DNA of 64,000 bases from ANME-2 cluster archaeon (GCA_019429385.1 JAHYIS010000006.1:1-64000); one strand, 5' to 3'. Counted from the first letter of the stretch, positions 33,290-43,462 are shown. Translations and numbers: made by a program. The notes: generated from the sequence alone by a model not told the origin.

Positions 33290-35153
33290 CTACATACCCT
33301 CTTACGGCTTTGGCGCCATTGACCATTGCTTCATCCGCACCTTCAACTATCAGGCCGGGCAAGGCGTTTGCTTCTTCTTCAGATACAAAAGGCAGGTGGT
33401 ATCTGATGGTCTCTCTTTCACCAGCTTTCAGGTTCAGTTTCCAGGTATGGTCACTATCCCTGCCCATGGAAATGGTTTTTGGTTCAGGATGGGCATCTCT
33501 TACCGGGTACTGGTGGGTATCATGCAATTTGATTGCAAAAGCTGCATCACCGTAGTTACGGATATCAATCTCTACCTGGTAACCGTCACCATTTTTGGAA
33601 ACTCTGCGCTGTACGAGCAGATTACCCATAACCTTGGCCACGATAGGTGTGATGTCAGGTGTGGGTTTGTCAAGCACCTGTGAGACCTTCGCTGCTATTC
33701 TTGGCAGTAACTTCTTGATGATCTCTTCTTTCTCCCGTCGCCTGGACAGATGCTGTTGCTTTGAGAGGAATATCTTGAGCTTGCGCCCCACATCCTTCAG
33801 GGCAAGTTCGACCTCGGCCATGATCTCGGGAACGTCTGCCACAGCATCCTTGCTCTCAGAAGTGAATGGTATATGGGTGGAAGCCACGTGAACTATTATG
33901 ACGGCTGGACCTGCAGGTATACTGCCACCAGGCTGGTTCAGGGAATAGTTCTTCCACCTGATATTCTCAATTGCATGGGTGATACCGCACCCACCCTGCT
34001 GGTACAGCAGAGGGACACGGTTTGCAAACCTTAAGATATTGACCCTGTCCTCCTTACCCAGGCTGCCGCCATACGCAATACCTGCTTCCACCAGGAAAGG
34101 ATGACCTGAGTGCACAGAAGCCGCGCGGCTGACCGTGGCAATAAAATCTACACTGTATTCTTTTTCCAATCCCTTGTAGATAAGGGATTCAGTGATGGGG
34201 GAGAGGCAGTCGGTAGGAGGTGCCGATATCTTCACTTTTTTAAAGACATCAATGATTTTTTTTGCATCTGCCAGTTGAAGGTTGTGCGGGTCACTTTCGG
34301 GGTCAAGGTGTGCAACTTTGCATATTTCCTCTGCGGTCTGCAACCCGATACGGGAGAAACTGTATCGCAGGAACGGGGCCAGTTTCTGCCTGTCAGTGTA
34401 GCGCAGCATCTTGATGAGCGTACCCAGTTCAATACCCTCGGGATGGGGTAATATTTCCTGTGCAGGTTCGGGGATGATGTCCACGGCCCTTTCAAATACA
34501 ATGGTATTGCCGTCCGGTTCTACCAGGGTGAGCCTCGCATGGGTGTTGACAATAGCAGTGCTCTTCAAGTATTCAAGCACGCTCTGGCGCCGCCCCTTGA
34601 CATAGGACGCTTTCATCTCCAGTTCTACCCGGGTACCTCTGGAGCGGTCCCAGTCCACTATCTTTTCCTCAAGTATCTCGGGTTCATTGGTACTGGTGTT
34701 GATTATCAGTTCATAGTAATAGGCCGGTTTGTCCCTTGCTATCTTGGATATGATACGCGTGGCCCTGCCCGTGGTCAGCTGGCTGTACAGCACGGCAGCT
34801 GATATACCGATACCCTGCTGGCCGCGGCTTTGCTTAATGGCATGGAAACGTGAGCCGTACAGGAGTTTGGCAAATATCTTGGGTATCTGTTCCTTGACTA
34901 TGCCGGGACCATTATCCTCGATGACAAGGCCAACATTCTCCCCACCGGCATCCTCGATACTGACCATGATATCAGGTAGTATCCCTGCTTCTTCACAGGC
35001 GTCCAGCGAATTGTCCACACCTTCCTTCACTGCGGTGAGCAGGCTGCGGGGTGCAGAGTCGAAACCCAGTATCTGCCGGTTCTTTTCAAAGAATTCGGCG
35101 ATACTTATGGCACGCTGTTTTTTTGCAAGCTCTTCTGCTATTGGTTGTGCCAC
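33282..35153 (-). CDS. top6B: DNA topoisomerase VI subunit B
   Basis: 623 residues. This GHKL ATPase subunit dimerises on ATP binding and passes one DNA duplex through the break made by the A subunit. Motifs seen: [17 protein letters not shown] near 44-60 (Glu general base and Asn), EDNGPGI near 79, the [19 protein letters not shown] lid near 109-124, and a following helix-two-turn-helix and transducer domain. The C-terminal extension of about 100 residues is beta-rich, as in Methanosarcina Topo VI. It is the first gene of the six-gene topology run. The gene starts at ATG or GTG near 35153 after GGGGAAAT. Confidence 0.95.
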
Positions 35154-35269
35154 TAAATTTCCCCTTCTCTTTTTTTAGAAATTACTATCCGTTTTTACGA
35201 CATGGAGTATGTCACTTATCAAATATGAGATTTTTGATTTAATCTGCCGCAGATGAAAACAGGAAGTGT

Positions 35270-35500
35270 TCAGAGTTCTGCCCCTACTACCGTTTGAGTG
35301 GCGGTGACGTTCTCACTTTCGCGTATTGTGTCGACCAGTTTGTTCAGGGTACTCAGGCCCTCCACTTCACTGATAACGACAAAATCAAATTCTCCAAACA
35401 CATGATACATATCCTTGATACCATCAATCTTCTGGAGTTCGTTGTATGCGGTCTTCTCCTGACCCGGCACCACATTGACCATTATCACACCTATTACCAT
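35270..35500 (-). CDS. Stand-alone Lrp/AsnC ligand-binding (RAM) domain
   Basis: 76 residues that form only the C-terminal effector domain of Lrp/AsnC regulators, with no helix-turn-helix. The family pattern is VNVVPGQEKTAYNELQKIDG at about 8-27, then YHVFGEFDFVVISEV and LVDTIRESENVTATQTVV. RAM domains form dimers and octamers and bind amino acids. Stand-alone versions probably modulate full-length Lrp proteins by mixed assembly, or sense amino acids in other ways. It is a single-gene unit 116 bases past the start of top6B. Confidence 0.82.
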   Translation of the reverse strand: MVIGVIMVNVVPGQEKTAYNELQKIDGIKDMYHVFGEFDFVVISEVEGLSTLNKLVDTIRESENVTATQTVVGAEL

Positions 35501-36146
35501 AAATTATCACCGTTCCGATTTGTGATGTTTCATGCTCGTATAGAACATGACTCTCTATGCTCAAGTCCATCCCGCCAATAGCGAGGATTTGCCTGTGCTT
35601 TTGATGGTCCTTCTATTGGTTTTAATCAGCATTAAAGGTATGGATTTATTCAGTTTCACGCACGTAAACCGAAGAATATCATGATTACCAAAGAGAGACA
35701 AAATAGGAATTATCATTCAGAACAGTATGCAACAAAAGAAATGAATAAACCGGAACCACATCCAGTGCGTCCCCTCAAAAACGCATGTTTTGAATGTGGT
35801 CCCGTTTTTCTTACTGGAGGATATTTTTCATCGTTACGTTATTACTGCTTTTTAGAGCGTTTCCTGAGCAGCACCATTACCACCGTGTTTTACAATGTTC
35901 CATCAACTTTATCCATTGCTATAATTATTATAATAATGATGATGTACAAGGTACATCGGATTACATTATATATATATTTTCCGGTAATTCACCAATATTG
36001 GAACGAAATCATTGTAGAATAACAACTCACAGGAGTTATTATTACAGTCTGGCTGGAAAAAAAAACACGTTAGTTACTATCGAACCCAACGATAGAAGTA
36101 AAGGTGAGATCTTCCAGGGAACAGAAAATCCCACATTCAAATAGTA
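35501..36146. other. 646-base gap without a supported gene
   Basis: AT-rich sequence between the RAM-domain gene and hisB. Two overlapping plus-strand reading frames exist (35681-36022 and 35794-36144), but their translations are low-complexity (runs of Ile, Tyr, His) with no SD or family resemblance, so I do not call them. A hairpin CTATCG/CGATAG (36076-36094) lies near the hisB stop but has no U-run on the hisB-coding strand. Nothing else was recognised. Confidence 0.5.
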
Positions 36147-36722
36147 TTACAGTACACCTTTTGTGCTGGGAACACTATCCCCGCCCACAACCAAAGCTCG
36201 CCGCAGTGCTACCGCAAATGCCTTGAACAGTGCCTCGACCTTATGATGGTCGTTCTCACCCTGCACCTTCATATGTACATTGATACCCGCGTTGCTAACC
36301 AGTGACTCGAAAAAATGCCGGGTCATCTGGGTCCCGAAATCTCCCACCTTAGGGCTCATGAACCTGGCATCGAAGGTCAGGTAACTCCTCCCTCCCAGGT
36401 CAAGCGCTACTTCAGCCAGTGCTTCGTCCATGGGCACCCGTGCCTCGCCGAATCTGGCAATACCCTTCTTATTCCCCAGCGCTTTGTCCAGTGCCGTACC
36501 CAACACTATACCTACATCCTCGATGGTATGGTGCTCATCAACGTGGACATCACCCCGGGCCTGTACTGTGAGGTCAAGTCCACCGTGCCGTGTCATGGAA
36601 GTTAGCATGTGGTCAAAAAAAGCCACACCAGTATCTATATCTGCCAAACCACTCCCATCCAGATTGAGTTTTAGTTCAATGGACGTTTCCCTGGTCTTCC
36701 GTTTCTCTTTTGCAGTTCTCAT
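36147..36722 (-). CDS. hisB: Imidazoleglycerol-phosphate dehydratase
   Basis: 191 residues, the monofunctional dehydratase that makes imidazole acetol phosphate in histidine synthesis. The two manganese sites are in the repeated pattern: [14 protein letters not shown] (about 35-48) with [11 protein letters not shown] (about 62-72), and later [14 protein letters not shown] with [12 protein letters not shown] near 160. Length is normal, with no phosphatase domain fused. hisA lies 84 bases upstream on the same strand, so a hisA-hisB unit is likely. Confidence 0.95.
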   Translation of the reverse strand: MRTAKEKRKTRETSIELKLNLDGSGLADIDTGVAFFDHMLTSMTRHGGLDLTVQARGDVHVDEHHTIEDVGIVLGTALDKALGNKKGIARFGEARVPMDEALAEVALDLGGRSYLTFDARFMSPKVGDFGTQMTRHFFESLVSNAGINVHMKVQGENDHHKVEALFKAFAVALRRALVVGGDSVPSTKGVL

Positions 36723-36806
36723 ATCCCGACTTCCGGATGATTATATTGATTGAATAGAATATATAGGAATGTCATATCACTGATGCAGTATAAACTGGTA
36801 GGTTTC

Positions 36807-37532
36807 CTACCTCTTGGCAGCCTGAATGGCCTCGGACAGGCTCAGCCGTCCCGTATATAACGCACTTCCAACAACAACCGCAACAGCACCCGTATCCTTT
36901 ATTATCCTCACATCATCGGCAGTGGTAATGCCGCCTGATGCCACTACCGGGATGTTCACTGCTTCGACCAGGTTACGGGTGGGTTCGGGGTCCACACCTT
37001 TTAGCAGTCCTTCACTATCGATATTGGTGAACAGGATACTGCCCGCACCCATATCTTCAAGTCTGCGGCCCAGTTCAGGCGGGGTAAAGTCAGATGTCCT
37101 GGCCCACCCGTGAGTGGTCACTTTGCCGTTCCTGGCATCCAGGGAGACCATGATATGTTCTTTTCCGTATCTATCAGACATCTGCTGCACAAAACCCGGG
37201 TCGTTCACGGCAGCCGTACCGATGATCACCCTGTCCACGCCAAGCCCCAGCAACGCCTCCACATCACCTGCAGTCCTTATGCCTCCGCCCACTTCAATAG
37301 TGACATCAGTGGCGGCTACAATTTTTTCGATAGTAAGAGCGTTTATCCTTTCGCCCTGGATGGCGCCGTCCAGGTCGATGAGATGCAGCGTTTGTGCTCC
37401 TTCATCCACCCATCTAAGTGCCTGAGCAATAGGGTCATCCAGCGAAACCATCTCAGTCCCGGGCACACCCTGCACCAGTTGCACACATTTTCCACTTTTC
37501 AGGTCCACAGCAGGTATCACTTCAAAACTCAT
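36807..37532 (-). CDS. hisA: Phosphoribosylformimino-AICAR-P isomerase
   Basis: A 241-residue beta/alpha barrel catalysing the Amadori isomerisation of ProFAR in histidine synthesis. The first catalytic Asp lies in VIPAVDLKSGKCVQLVQG near 5-22, and phosphate-binding loops are VGGGIRT and VVASGGITT. The second catalytic Asp is in VSLDARNGKVTTHGW near 128. A TATA-like AATTATACA lies about 26-30 bases before the ATG at 37532 with no SD, so the gene is probably leaderless. Confidence 0.95.
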   Translation of the reverse strand: MSFEVIPAVDLKSGKCVQLVQGVPGTEMVSLDDPIAQALRWVDEGAQTLHLIDLDGAIQGERINALTIEKIVAATDVTIEVGGGIRTAGDVEALLGLGVDRVIIGTAAVNDPGFVQQMSDRYGKEHIMVSLDARNGKVTTHGWARTSDFTPPELGRRLEDMGAGSILFTNIDSEGLLKGVDPEPTRNLVEAVNIPVVASGGITTADDVRIIKDTGAVAVVVGSALYTGRLSLSEAIQAAKR

Positions 37533-37584
37533 GGTGCTATATTCCAGCCGCTGTAATGTATAATTTTCGGAAAATTCCGGGAGA

Positions 37585-37735
37585 ACAATGCCATTGCCTC
37601 ATCTACAAGGGCGGCGCGGCGGTCGGGGTAATTCCACGCTGGTTATCGGTAAAGTTAGGGGACCCGGGACCCAGATACTGTACGGGGTATACCGTGATTG
37701 CGGAATGGGGGATTTTTGCTCCCTTTTTAGATTTG
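37585..37735 (+). ncRNA. GC-rich element: candidate structured RNA
   Basis: A GC-rich block between hisA and the AT-rich DUF1828 gene. Read on the plus strand it can form nested pairing: ATTCC (37631-37635) with GGAAT (37702-37706), GGTA with TACC, and a local ACGG/CCGT hairpin near 37682-37695. It ends in GGGGG...CTCCC followed by TTTTT (37724-37728), a fair intrinsic terminator. An upstream TATA-like TGTATAATTTT (37557-37567) could serve it or the divergent hisA. The pairing was made by eye, and the opposite strand has a small ORF over the same bases, so either reading may be right. Confidence 0.3.
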
Positions 37736-37761
37736 GCATGAGCAAAATTTGCAATTCCCAT
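37603..37761 (-). CDS. Possible 52-residue small protein
   Basis: An ATG at 37761, seven bases after the stop of the DUF1828 gene, opens 52 codons: a basic start (NFAHAKSKKGAKIPHSA) and a Pro/Gly/Tyr-rich second half (VYPVQYLGPGSPNF, later RGITPTAAPP). The composition is not that of random AT-rich DNA. There is no SD before the ATG. The same bases could instead encode a plus-strand RNA. No family recognised. Confidence 0.25.
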   Translation of the reverse strand: MGIANFAHAKSKKGAKIPHSAITVYPVQYLGPGSPNFTDNQRGITPTAAPPL

Positions 37762-37767
37762 GAGTAT

Positions 37768-38535
37768 TTAAGATAACATATGAATCTTACTAAGATAATC
37801 GGGTAACCGTTCTTTGGATGAGCTCAAACTTGAATATTGTTTTTCAATTATATCGCTAAATCTCGCAAGTACTTTCTTATTAATGTCTTCTTGATTCTCG
37901 AATATACCTATAGAAGTAAAAGAAGATCCCCACCTTTCAAATGTTAGGCAGGTAATCATTGCATCACGACATTTATCATTATTATATATACCAAAAATAA
38001 ATAATGGCATCTCATTTTCAACATAACAGTCTACAGGATACTTTCCACTAGAGTCTTTACTAGATTCTTTGTAGTCAAAATTACATTTATCTCCAAAAAG
38101 CCCCACTAAATATTCTTGGAATTCTTCGTAAAATAATGATCTAATACGTTCTCTTTTAGTAAAGGCAATGTCTGTTACTTTAATTAGTCCCTGGATAAAA
38201 GTGTAAAATCCATCACTGAAATAATTATCTTCAACAAAACATTTTAATTCCCCACTATCATTTTCAAGATCATGAGTCTTGAGGACCGAATTGATTATTT
38301 CTTTCCTTTTACCTCTCTCGAAATCTAAATCATCATAAGATAGATGCATGAAAGTATGTCCTTCATCAGTAAAATACCATCCGTTCCCATTCTTTTTAAG
38401 AACTATATTTAAAAAATCTCCATCTTCAAAGGTAAATGGAGCTGAAATTATAAACCTATCTTTACCTTCAGGGAACATTTCAATTTCATCACAAACTTTT
38501 TTTCTGAATTCTTTTTCAAGTGATTCGATGTCCAT
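37768..38535 (-). CDS. DUF1828-domain protein
   Basis: 255 residues. The N-terminal 90 match DUF1828: APFTFEDGDFLNIVLKK, then WYFTDEGHTFMHLSYDD near 52-68. The remainder, containing KYPVDCYVENEMPLFIFGIY near 165, resembles the DUF1829-type partner domain. DUF1828 proteins occur in mobile or defence-associated loci; their activity is not established. The gene is AT-rich relative to the core genome. Nine bases separate it from the gene upstream (38544-39008), indicating a two-gene unit, inserted next to a truncated restriction-modification gene. Confidence 0.65.
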   Translation of the reverse strand: MDIESLEKEFRKKVCDEIEMFPEGKDRFIISAPFTFEDGDFLNIVLKKNGNGWYFTDEGHTFMHLSYDDLDFERGKRKEIINSVLKTHDLENDSGELKCFVEDNYFSDGFYTFIQGLIKVTDIAFTKRERIRSLFYEEFQEYLVGLFGDKCNFDYKESSKDSSGKYPVDCYVENEMPLFIFGIYNNDKCRDAMITCLTFERWGSSFTSIGIFENQEDINKKVLARFSDIIEKQYSSLSSSKERLPDYLSKIHMLS

Positions 38536-38543
38536 ATTACCAC

Positions 38544-39008
38544 CTAATTAAAATTATTTAAGAAAGAAATATCTCCCTTAAAATTGCAATCAATTAGCAT
38601 TTTTGTGAGAGCATCTTTCCAATTGTTGTATGCATCTGTTACTTCAGCATATCCATCAATTCTGAACCCAGCCTCTGGGTATCTCTGGGTTGCTTTATGT
38701 ATATGGAAATCTCTGAATTTGTTCTTTTCAATTTGATTCTTATGAATATGCTTTCCATTATATCTTCTCAATATGTGATATTTTCTTTTTTCATCTACAT
38801 AAATCAATATCACGGAAAAGTCAAAGACGTTTAATGTATTTTCTCTTATTCTTAGCCTAAAATTTTTACCAGAATTTGACCTTACATCCAAATCATATTC
38901 TCTATATGCGCGATTTTCTTTGTTTTTGAGTCGTATTTCATTCAAGTTTTTTGAAGAGAAAAGTTTAACATCATTAATTAAGACTTGAATTTCGGAATCT
39001 GAAAGCAT
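38544..39008 (-). CDS. AT-rich partner of the DUF1828 protein
   Basis: 154 residues of basic and aromatic-rich sequence. The middle reads FRLRIRENTLNVFDFSVILI then HILRRYNGKHIHKNQIEKN, followed by FRDFHIHKATQRYPEAG. This recalls the small DUF6978-type proteins I have seen beside DUF1828 genes, but the identification is from memory and tentative. Conserved His and Arg residues could be catalytic. Toxin-antitoxin or defence roles are guesses from context. It is the first gene of the pair; the AT-rich 159-base gap before it shows nothing else. Confidence 0.5.
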   Translation of the reverse strand: MLSDSEIQVLINDVKLFSSKNLNEIRLKNKENRAYREYDLDVRSNSGKNFRLRIRENTLNVFDFSVILIYVDEKRKYHILRRYNGKHIHKNQIEKNKFRDFHIHKATQRYPEAGFRIDGYAEVTDAYNNWKDALTKMLIDCNFKGDISFLNNFN

Positions 39009-39167
39009 AGGTCATCACAATAAGTCGATTACATTTTGTTTATTAGTGTATATATAATATTCTAAAATTATTTAATTTATCTAACATTGATTTGAACTAA
39101 ATATTTTACATATTTAAATTCCATTCTAATGATAGAATTCCTTTATAATATCATTTATGCTAAATAG

Positions 39168-40853
39168 TCAAATCCTTTTGGTAAGCAGACTGAAAGTAAT
39201 CAAATTGAGCCCCATTGGAAATAAATCGAGCATCAACTTAGATGCCTCAACCAGGAAATGACCGCTGCCCATAGCCGGGTCCAGTACCTTGATATCCAAT
39301 ATGTCATGCAAGAACGGACGCTCACCCAGACCCTTTTCAGACCAGGCTTTCCGCTTCTCCTCAAGTACAGGGCCAAGGGTATTGCGCACAATGTACTTCA
39401 CAATATAATCAGGTGTATAATACGAACCAGTAGCCTTGCGCTCACCTTTGTCAGTGCCGAGACATATAGAACCTGCCGTAACTTCATCAAAGGTCTTCTT
39501 ACCCTGGGCATCCTTTTTGGCTATCCATTTCTCCTTCCCCTTCTCCTTAATAGCCACAAGGTCTTCTTCAGCCACCTTCAGTTTATATTCAAGCAGCCCC
39601 TCGTAAATAGAGCCAAGCTGCCTTGTCCCAAGTGTGGAATAATCTATAAAATCGCCATCATCCCTTGCCATCAGGTTAATTGCTCTGGCAAGATAATCAT
39701 CACCGACTTTGTGGGTGTGCAGGAAAGGATTTTTATCAGGGTCGAACAGGCCGCCATTGTAAGCTGGAATATAAAGGGTTTCTTTTGGAAGCCCGAACCT
39801 TTTTGATTCGCTGCCTTCATTGATCAATGCAAAAAGAGTATCCAGTTTATTCCAGTAATCTGTAGTGACAGGTAAGATAAGTTCCCTGTCATCAATTTTC
39901 CCGGCAACATCATTTTTAACAGATTCGAGACTGAGGGCACTATATGCCTGGTTACCAATATCAAGAAGTTTCCCGCTTTCAGCATAGAAAATAAATAACA
40001 ATCTATAAAGCAGTCTCAACGTGTTTTCCTGGACTTCCTTTAACATATGTTCATCAGGAACAAGGTTATTCTCAGACCGGGCAAAAAACCCCTCAGAGAT
40101 AACCTTCATGGCTTCATAAACATTCCTCTGGAGACTGTCTCCCAATTCCTTTGCATACTTAACGCTGTCATCATATACCCGGTCCAGGAAATTCTTGCCG
40201 TCAAGCTCTTTTACAAAAGCATCCCGCCTGAAAAACAGGTAGAAATACTTGAATCCCTCTACATCACCTATCTCGAAGATCGTAACAAGGTCAACATCGT
40301 AATAACTATCCAGCTTATAACTGGTCTCATTATAGTATATCCTCCAGTGATGCCCGTTGGTAAGAATGCCCCACTGAACCTGGGTCTTATGCAGATACTG
40401 GTCGATCTGGTAACTCGGGTTCTGGTATTTAAATTCACTACTGCCCCATTTATCATTTTTATCCAACGATACTTTCCATCTTTTTGCATCGCCCACCGCA
40501 ATGGCTTTACGATAAAGGTCATCACTCCCTTTACGTTCCAGCGCCTCGCTTAAGGCAGTATCGTTTTCAAAGAACGCATAATCCGGCCTCCTTGAACCTT
40601 TTTCGACCCTGGCCTGTGGAATATAATGATGCCCGAGAACTTGCTCCAAAATCGGTTTAATTAAGAATTGCTCAAGCATTGATTCATCCAGATTTTTCCA
40701 GCTATCCTTCCGGCTGCGGTAAATCTCCTTTGCTCGATTGAACGTCTCTGTAATATCTTCCTGCCATACAGGTTCATCTACTATTAGCGACTCAAGATAA
40801 TGATTGGAAAAAAGATTCCGGTTTTGTAAATAATTGAGTGTTGTTTGTGTCAA
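39168..40853 (-). pseudogene. Truncated type IIG restriction-modification gene
   Basis: 561 residues open from ATG 40853. The N-terminal nuclease region shows a PD-(D/E)XK-like set, RRPDYAFF near 108 with AVGDAKRW near 138. A long helical linker (about 200-440) precedes the Eco57I-type methyltransferase part, which begins at KATGSYYTPDYIVKYIVRNT near 478 and reaches motif I, LDPAMGSGHFLVEA (about 523-536). The frame then ends within some 20 residues. Motif IV (NPP-Y/F) and the target-recognition domain are absent, where intact relatives continue for 500 or more residues. No continuation was seen in other frames before the AT-rich module, so a deletion removed the 3' half. No active methylation is expected. 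Confidence 0.82.
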
Positions 40854-40938
40854 TTTCGGTCCTTTGAATTTATTTAATAATTTATCAGGCGAGACAAAAT
40901 ATAATTTGTGATTTTTTTTAGGCTTACAACTATTGATA

Positions 40939-42189
40939 TTACACCATATTCGTCATCATAAGTACAGCCACAAGACAAACAGAACCAGATGCATCAACAA
41001 TACTGGACATCATGGGTATGCTATGGTTATCAGGGTCCAGCCTGAACCGGTAAGCTGCAACAGCAACATAATACCCCACAAGGTTTACAATAGTTACAGC
41101 CATCAGGCCTGCAGCCGTGCTGATAAATACAAGAGTCCATACATCCGAGGTAGCAATCCCAATAAACATGCTTGCAACGAAAGCCGATATCCCGACAAGC
41201 GGGAACACCACCAGCGAGTAAAGATATATCAGCAGGAAATTTGGCAATATCTGTTTTCCGGGCAACAGGTTTGGTTTGAACATACCGGTGTGAAGCATTG
41301 AGGACAACCTTGATGTAAGAATGCCTCCCAGTGCATTGTTATCTTCCAGGAAGAGTGGAACCATAACAAGCAGTGCAGGCAATAACAGGAAACCATCCAT
41401 TTTTGAGTTGATTATCAGGCCGGCAATGGTGCTCATAAAACCTGCAATCAACAGAATGGGGATGCTCTCATACACGATCCGCTTCATAATATCCGGCCCT
41501 GAACGAACGGTAAGCCAGATTATTGCCAGTACTATTACGCTAAACAGGATGAACAGAATAGTATGAAAACTCGCCCCAACCCAGCTCATCACTATAACAG
41601 CAAAGAAAAGGGCAGGCAAGGTAACCATATCACCGGCAGCCGTGATAATGGGCGCACTCATATTATCAATATCCCATCCCCGGTTATGCCCGGTAACTGC
41701 AACGCCCACAGTAATGAACAGGACGAAAACACTTGAAATAATTCCCCCTATCATTGATATTAATACAAACTCAATCAGACCGATACTGTTTATACCCAGT
41801 AGTAACGCCAGCACCCTTGCCATCACACCCAGGGCAAAGGAAACAAAAAATGTGTTGACCATAGACGCAAAGATGTTCTGGCTAAGTATGCTGTTGGACT
41901 TTAATGACGTGGAGAAAATACCGGTATGAAGGGCTGTACCTAACCGGGAACCCATAGCCCCGAAGATGTTACCCCTCATACCGATAGCAGGGGTGATAAG
42001 GAGTATCAATCCTGGCATGGTTTCAAGCACGTCTGTCATCATACCAAGAACCATTCCAGCTCCCAGACTCATGATGCTCATTAATAAAAGACCTGAGAAC
42101 CCTTCCTTCAGGGTAGAACGGGTGATTTGATATTGCAGGGATATCCAGAATGACATATCAGTGAAAGTATCATCTTCAAAATCTGTCAT
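40939..42189 (-). CDS. MgtE/SLC41-type cation transporter
   Basis: 416 residues with ten membrane segments arranged as two five-helix repeats, the MgtE integral-membrane (SLC41) domain duplicated. The first repeat contains TPAIGMRGNIFGAMGSRLGTALHTG (conserved Pro, Gly-Asn and Arg near 66-90). The second contains VPLFLEDNNALGGILTSRLSSMLHTG with matching NxxGG. These transporters move Mg2+ or other divalent cations. The cytoplasmic N and CBS domains of bacterial MgtE are missing; control may come from the divergently encoded PhoU/TrkA_C protein 67 bases away. Confidence 0.85.
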   Translation of the reverse strand: MTDFEDDTFTDMSFWISLQYQITRSTLKEGFSGLLLMSIMSLGAGMVLGMMTDVLETMPGLILLITPAIGMRGNIFGAMGSRLGTALHTGIFSTSLKSNSILSQNIFASMVNTFFVSFALGVMARVLALLLGINSIGLIEFVLISMIGGIISSVFVLFITVGVAVTGHNRGWDIDNMSAPIITAAGDMVTLPALFFAVIVMSWVGASFHTILFILFSVIVLAIIWLTVRSGPDIMKRIVYESIPILLIAGFMSTIAGLIINSKMDGFLLLPALLVMVPLFLEDNNALGGILTSRLSSMLHTGMFKPNLLPGKQILPNFLLIYLYSLVVFPLVGISAFVASMFIGIATSDVWTLVFISTAAGLMAVTIVNLVGYYVAVAAYRFRLDPDNHSIPMMSSIVDASGSVCLVAVLMMTNMV

Positions 42190-42256
42190 TTCAATCCCTC
42201 ATCGGTGGTTTTATGTATCGTTAACATAAATAGACTGCTATTCAGGTAGATTTATT

Positions 42257-43462
42257 ATGCCACGAAAAATTGAACATTGTTCAAAGAATATGAAAGAGCT
42301 CCTTGTAGGGATGAAAGATACTTCTGAACTTATGCTTGACCTGGCATATTCTGCTGTTATCTATGACGATGAAGACATAGCAGAAGAAGTACTTCGCCTG
42401 GAAGAAAAAGTGGATACTCTTGAATATTACATGAAGATAACGGCTATGCAGGCTGCCCGCAGTATCGACGATGCCCACCAGTTATCCGGAGTCCTGAAAG
42501 CAGCATCAGCAGCAGAGAATATTGCCAATGCTGCAGGTGATATTGCAAATATCGTGTGGCTCAAGATGGGCATCCCGCCTGAACTCAAGGCAGATATTCG
42601 CGAAGCCGAAGAAACAGTTACGCGGGTAACAATAGAACCAGATAGCCCCATTATCGGTAAGACACTGGGTGAACTAAAACTTGAAACCGAAACCGGTATG
42701 GGTGTCATAGCCATACGGCAGGGTTCGTCCTGGATATATGACCCTGAATGGGATACATCTGTTCTGGCAGGGGATATCCTGTTCGCACGAGGTCATGATG
42801 AAGGACTACCCCTTTTTACGGAATTGGTCACAGGAAAGCCTTTTGTAAAACGTGAGTTCAAATCCACCGGGACCATTGATGACCTGGAAAAAGCTGTGGA
42901 TATCGTAATAGAGATGAAGAACAAATCAGAACTTTCGGTAGGTCTGGCCTATTCCGCTGTACTGTTCTATAACAAGGAAATCGCAGATGAGGTCCGGATA
43001 CTGGAAGAAGAGATGGACCAGATGAAGTACGACCTCCAGCACTGGGTGCTTGAGAGTGCCAAGCATATGGATGATGTTGACCAATTAAGGGGTCTGTTAC
43101 ATCTTGCAAACGCTTCGGAATATATTTCTGACGCCGCTTATGAGATTGCTGAGATTGTACTCCGAGAGATAGAACTGCATCCTATCTTCATGATGGCAGT
43201 CCGAGAATCGGATGAAGTGATATCAATGATCAATGTATATGACTGTTCGCCCATTGTTGGCAAGACCCTGGGTGAACTGGAACTTACTACCGAGACCGGT
43301 ATGTATATCATGGCGGTGAAACGAGGCAGCCGATGGATATACCGACCCAGTGCAAGGACCAGGATTATGGGCAACGATGTGCTCATTGCAAGAGGTTCCC
43401 ATGAAGGTGAAGCCCATCTCCTTGAAATGACAGCCTGTCCGGTAGAGTTGAAGAATAACTGA
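42257..43462 (+). CDS. Duplicated PhoU-TrkA_C regulatory protein
   Basis: A 401-residue protein built of two halves with the same order. Each half has a PhoU-like helical bundle (about 1-105 and 205-305) followed by a TrkA_C (RCK_C) domain (about 125-198 and 320-392). The matching motifs are SPIIGKTLGELKLETETGMG and SPIVGKTLGELELTTETGMY, with IAIRQGSSWIY and MAVKRGSRWIY. TrkA_C domains bind small ligands and gate cation channels and transporters. The divergent MgtE-like gene suggests it senses or gates that transporter. The start is the ATG at 42257, and no membrane segment is present. Confidence 0.8.
   Translation: MPRKIEHCSKNMKELLVGMKDTSELMLDLAYSAVIYDDEDIAEEVLRLEEKVDTLEYYMKITAMQAARSIDDAHQLSGVLKAASAAENIANAAGDIANIVWLKMGIPPELKADIREAEETVTRVTIEPDSPIIGKTLGELKLETETGMGVIAIRQGSSWIYDPEWDTSVLAGDILFARGHDEGLPLFTELVTGKPFVKREFKSTGTIDDLEKAVDIVIEMKNKSELSVGLAYSAVLFYNKEIADEVRILEEEMDQMKYDLQHWVLESAKHMDDVDQLRGLLHLANASEYISDAAYEIAEIVLREIELHPIFMMAVRESDEVISMINVYDCSPIVGKTLGELELTTETGMYIMAVKRGSRWIYRPSARTRIMGNDVLIARGSHEGEAHLLEMTACPVELKNN

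Noticed and set aside
35681-36144. Two overlapping plus-strand frames of 113 and 116 codons
   Set aside because: Translations are low-complexity Ile/Tyr/His-rich, without SD, in AT-rich DNA; composition rather than coding.
37565-37576. GGAAAATTCC near hisA as an NrpR operator
   Set aside because: The NrpR operator is GGAA-N6-TTCC; here the half-sites are separated by only two bases.
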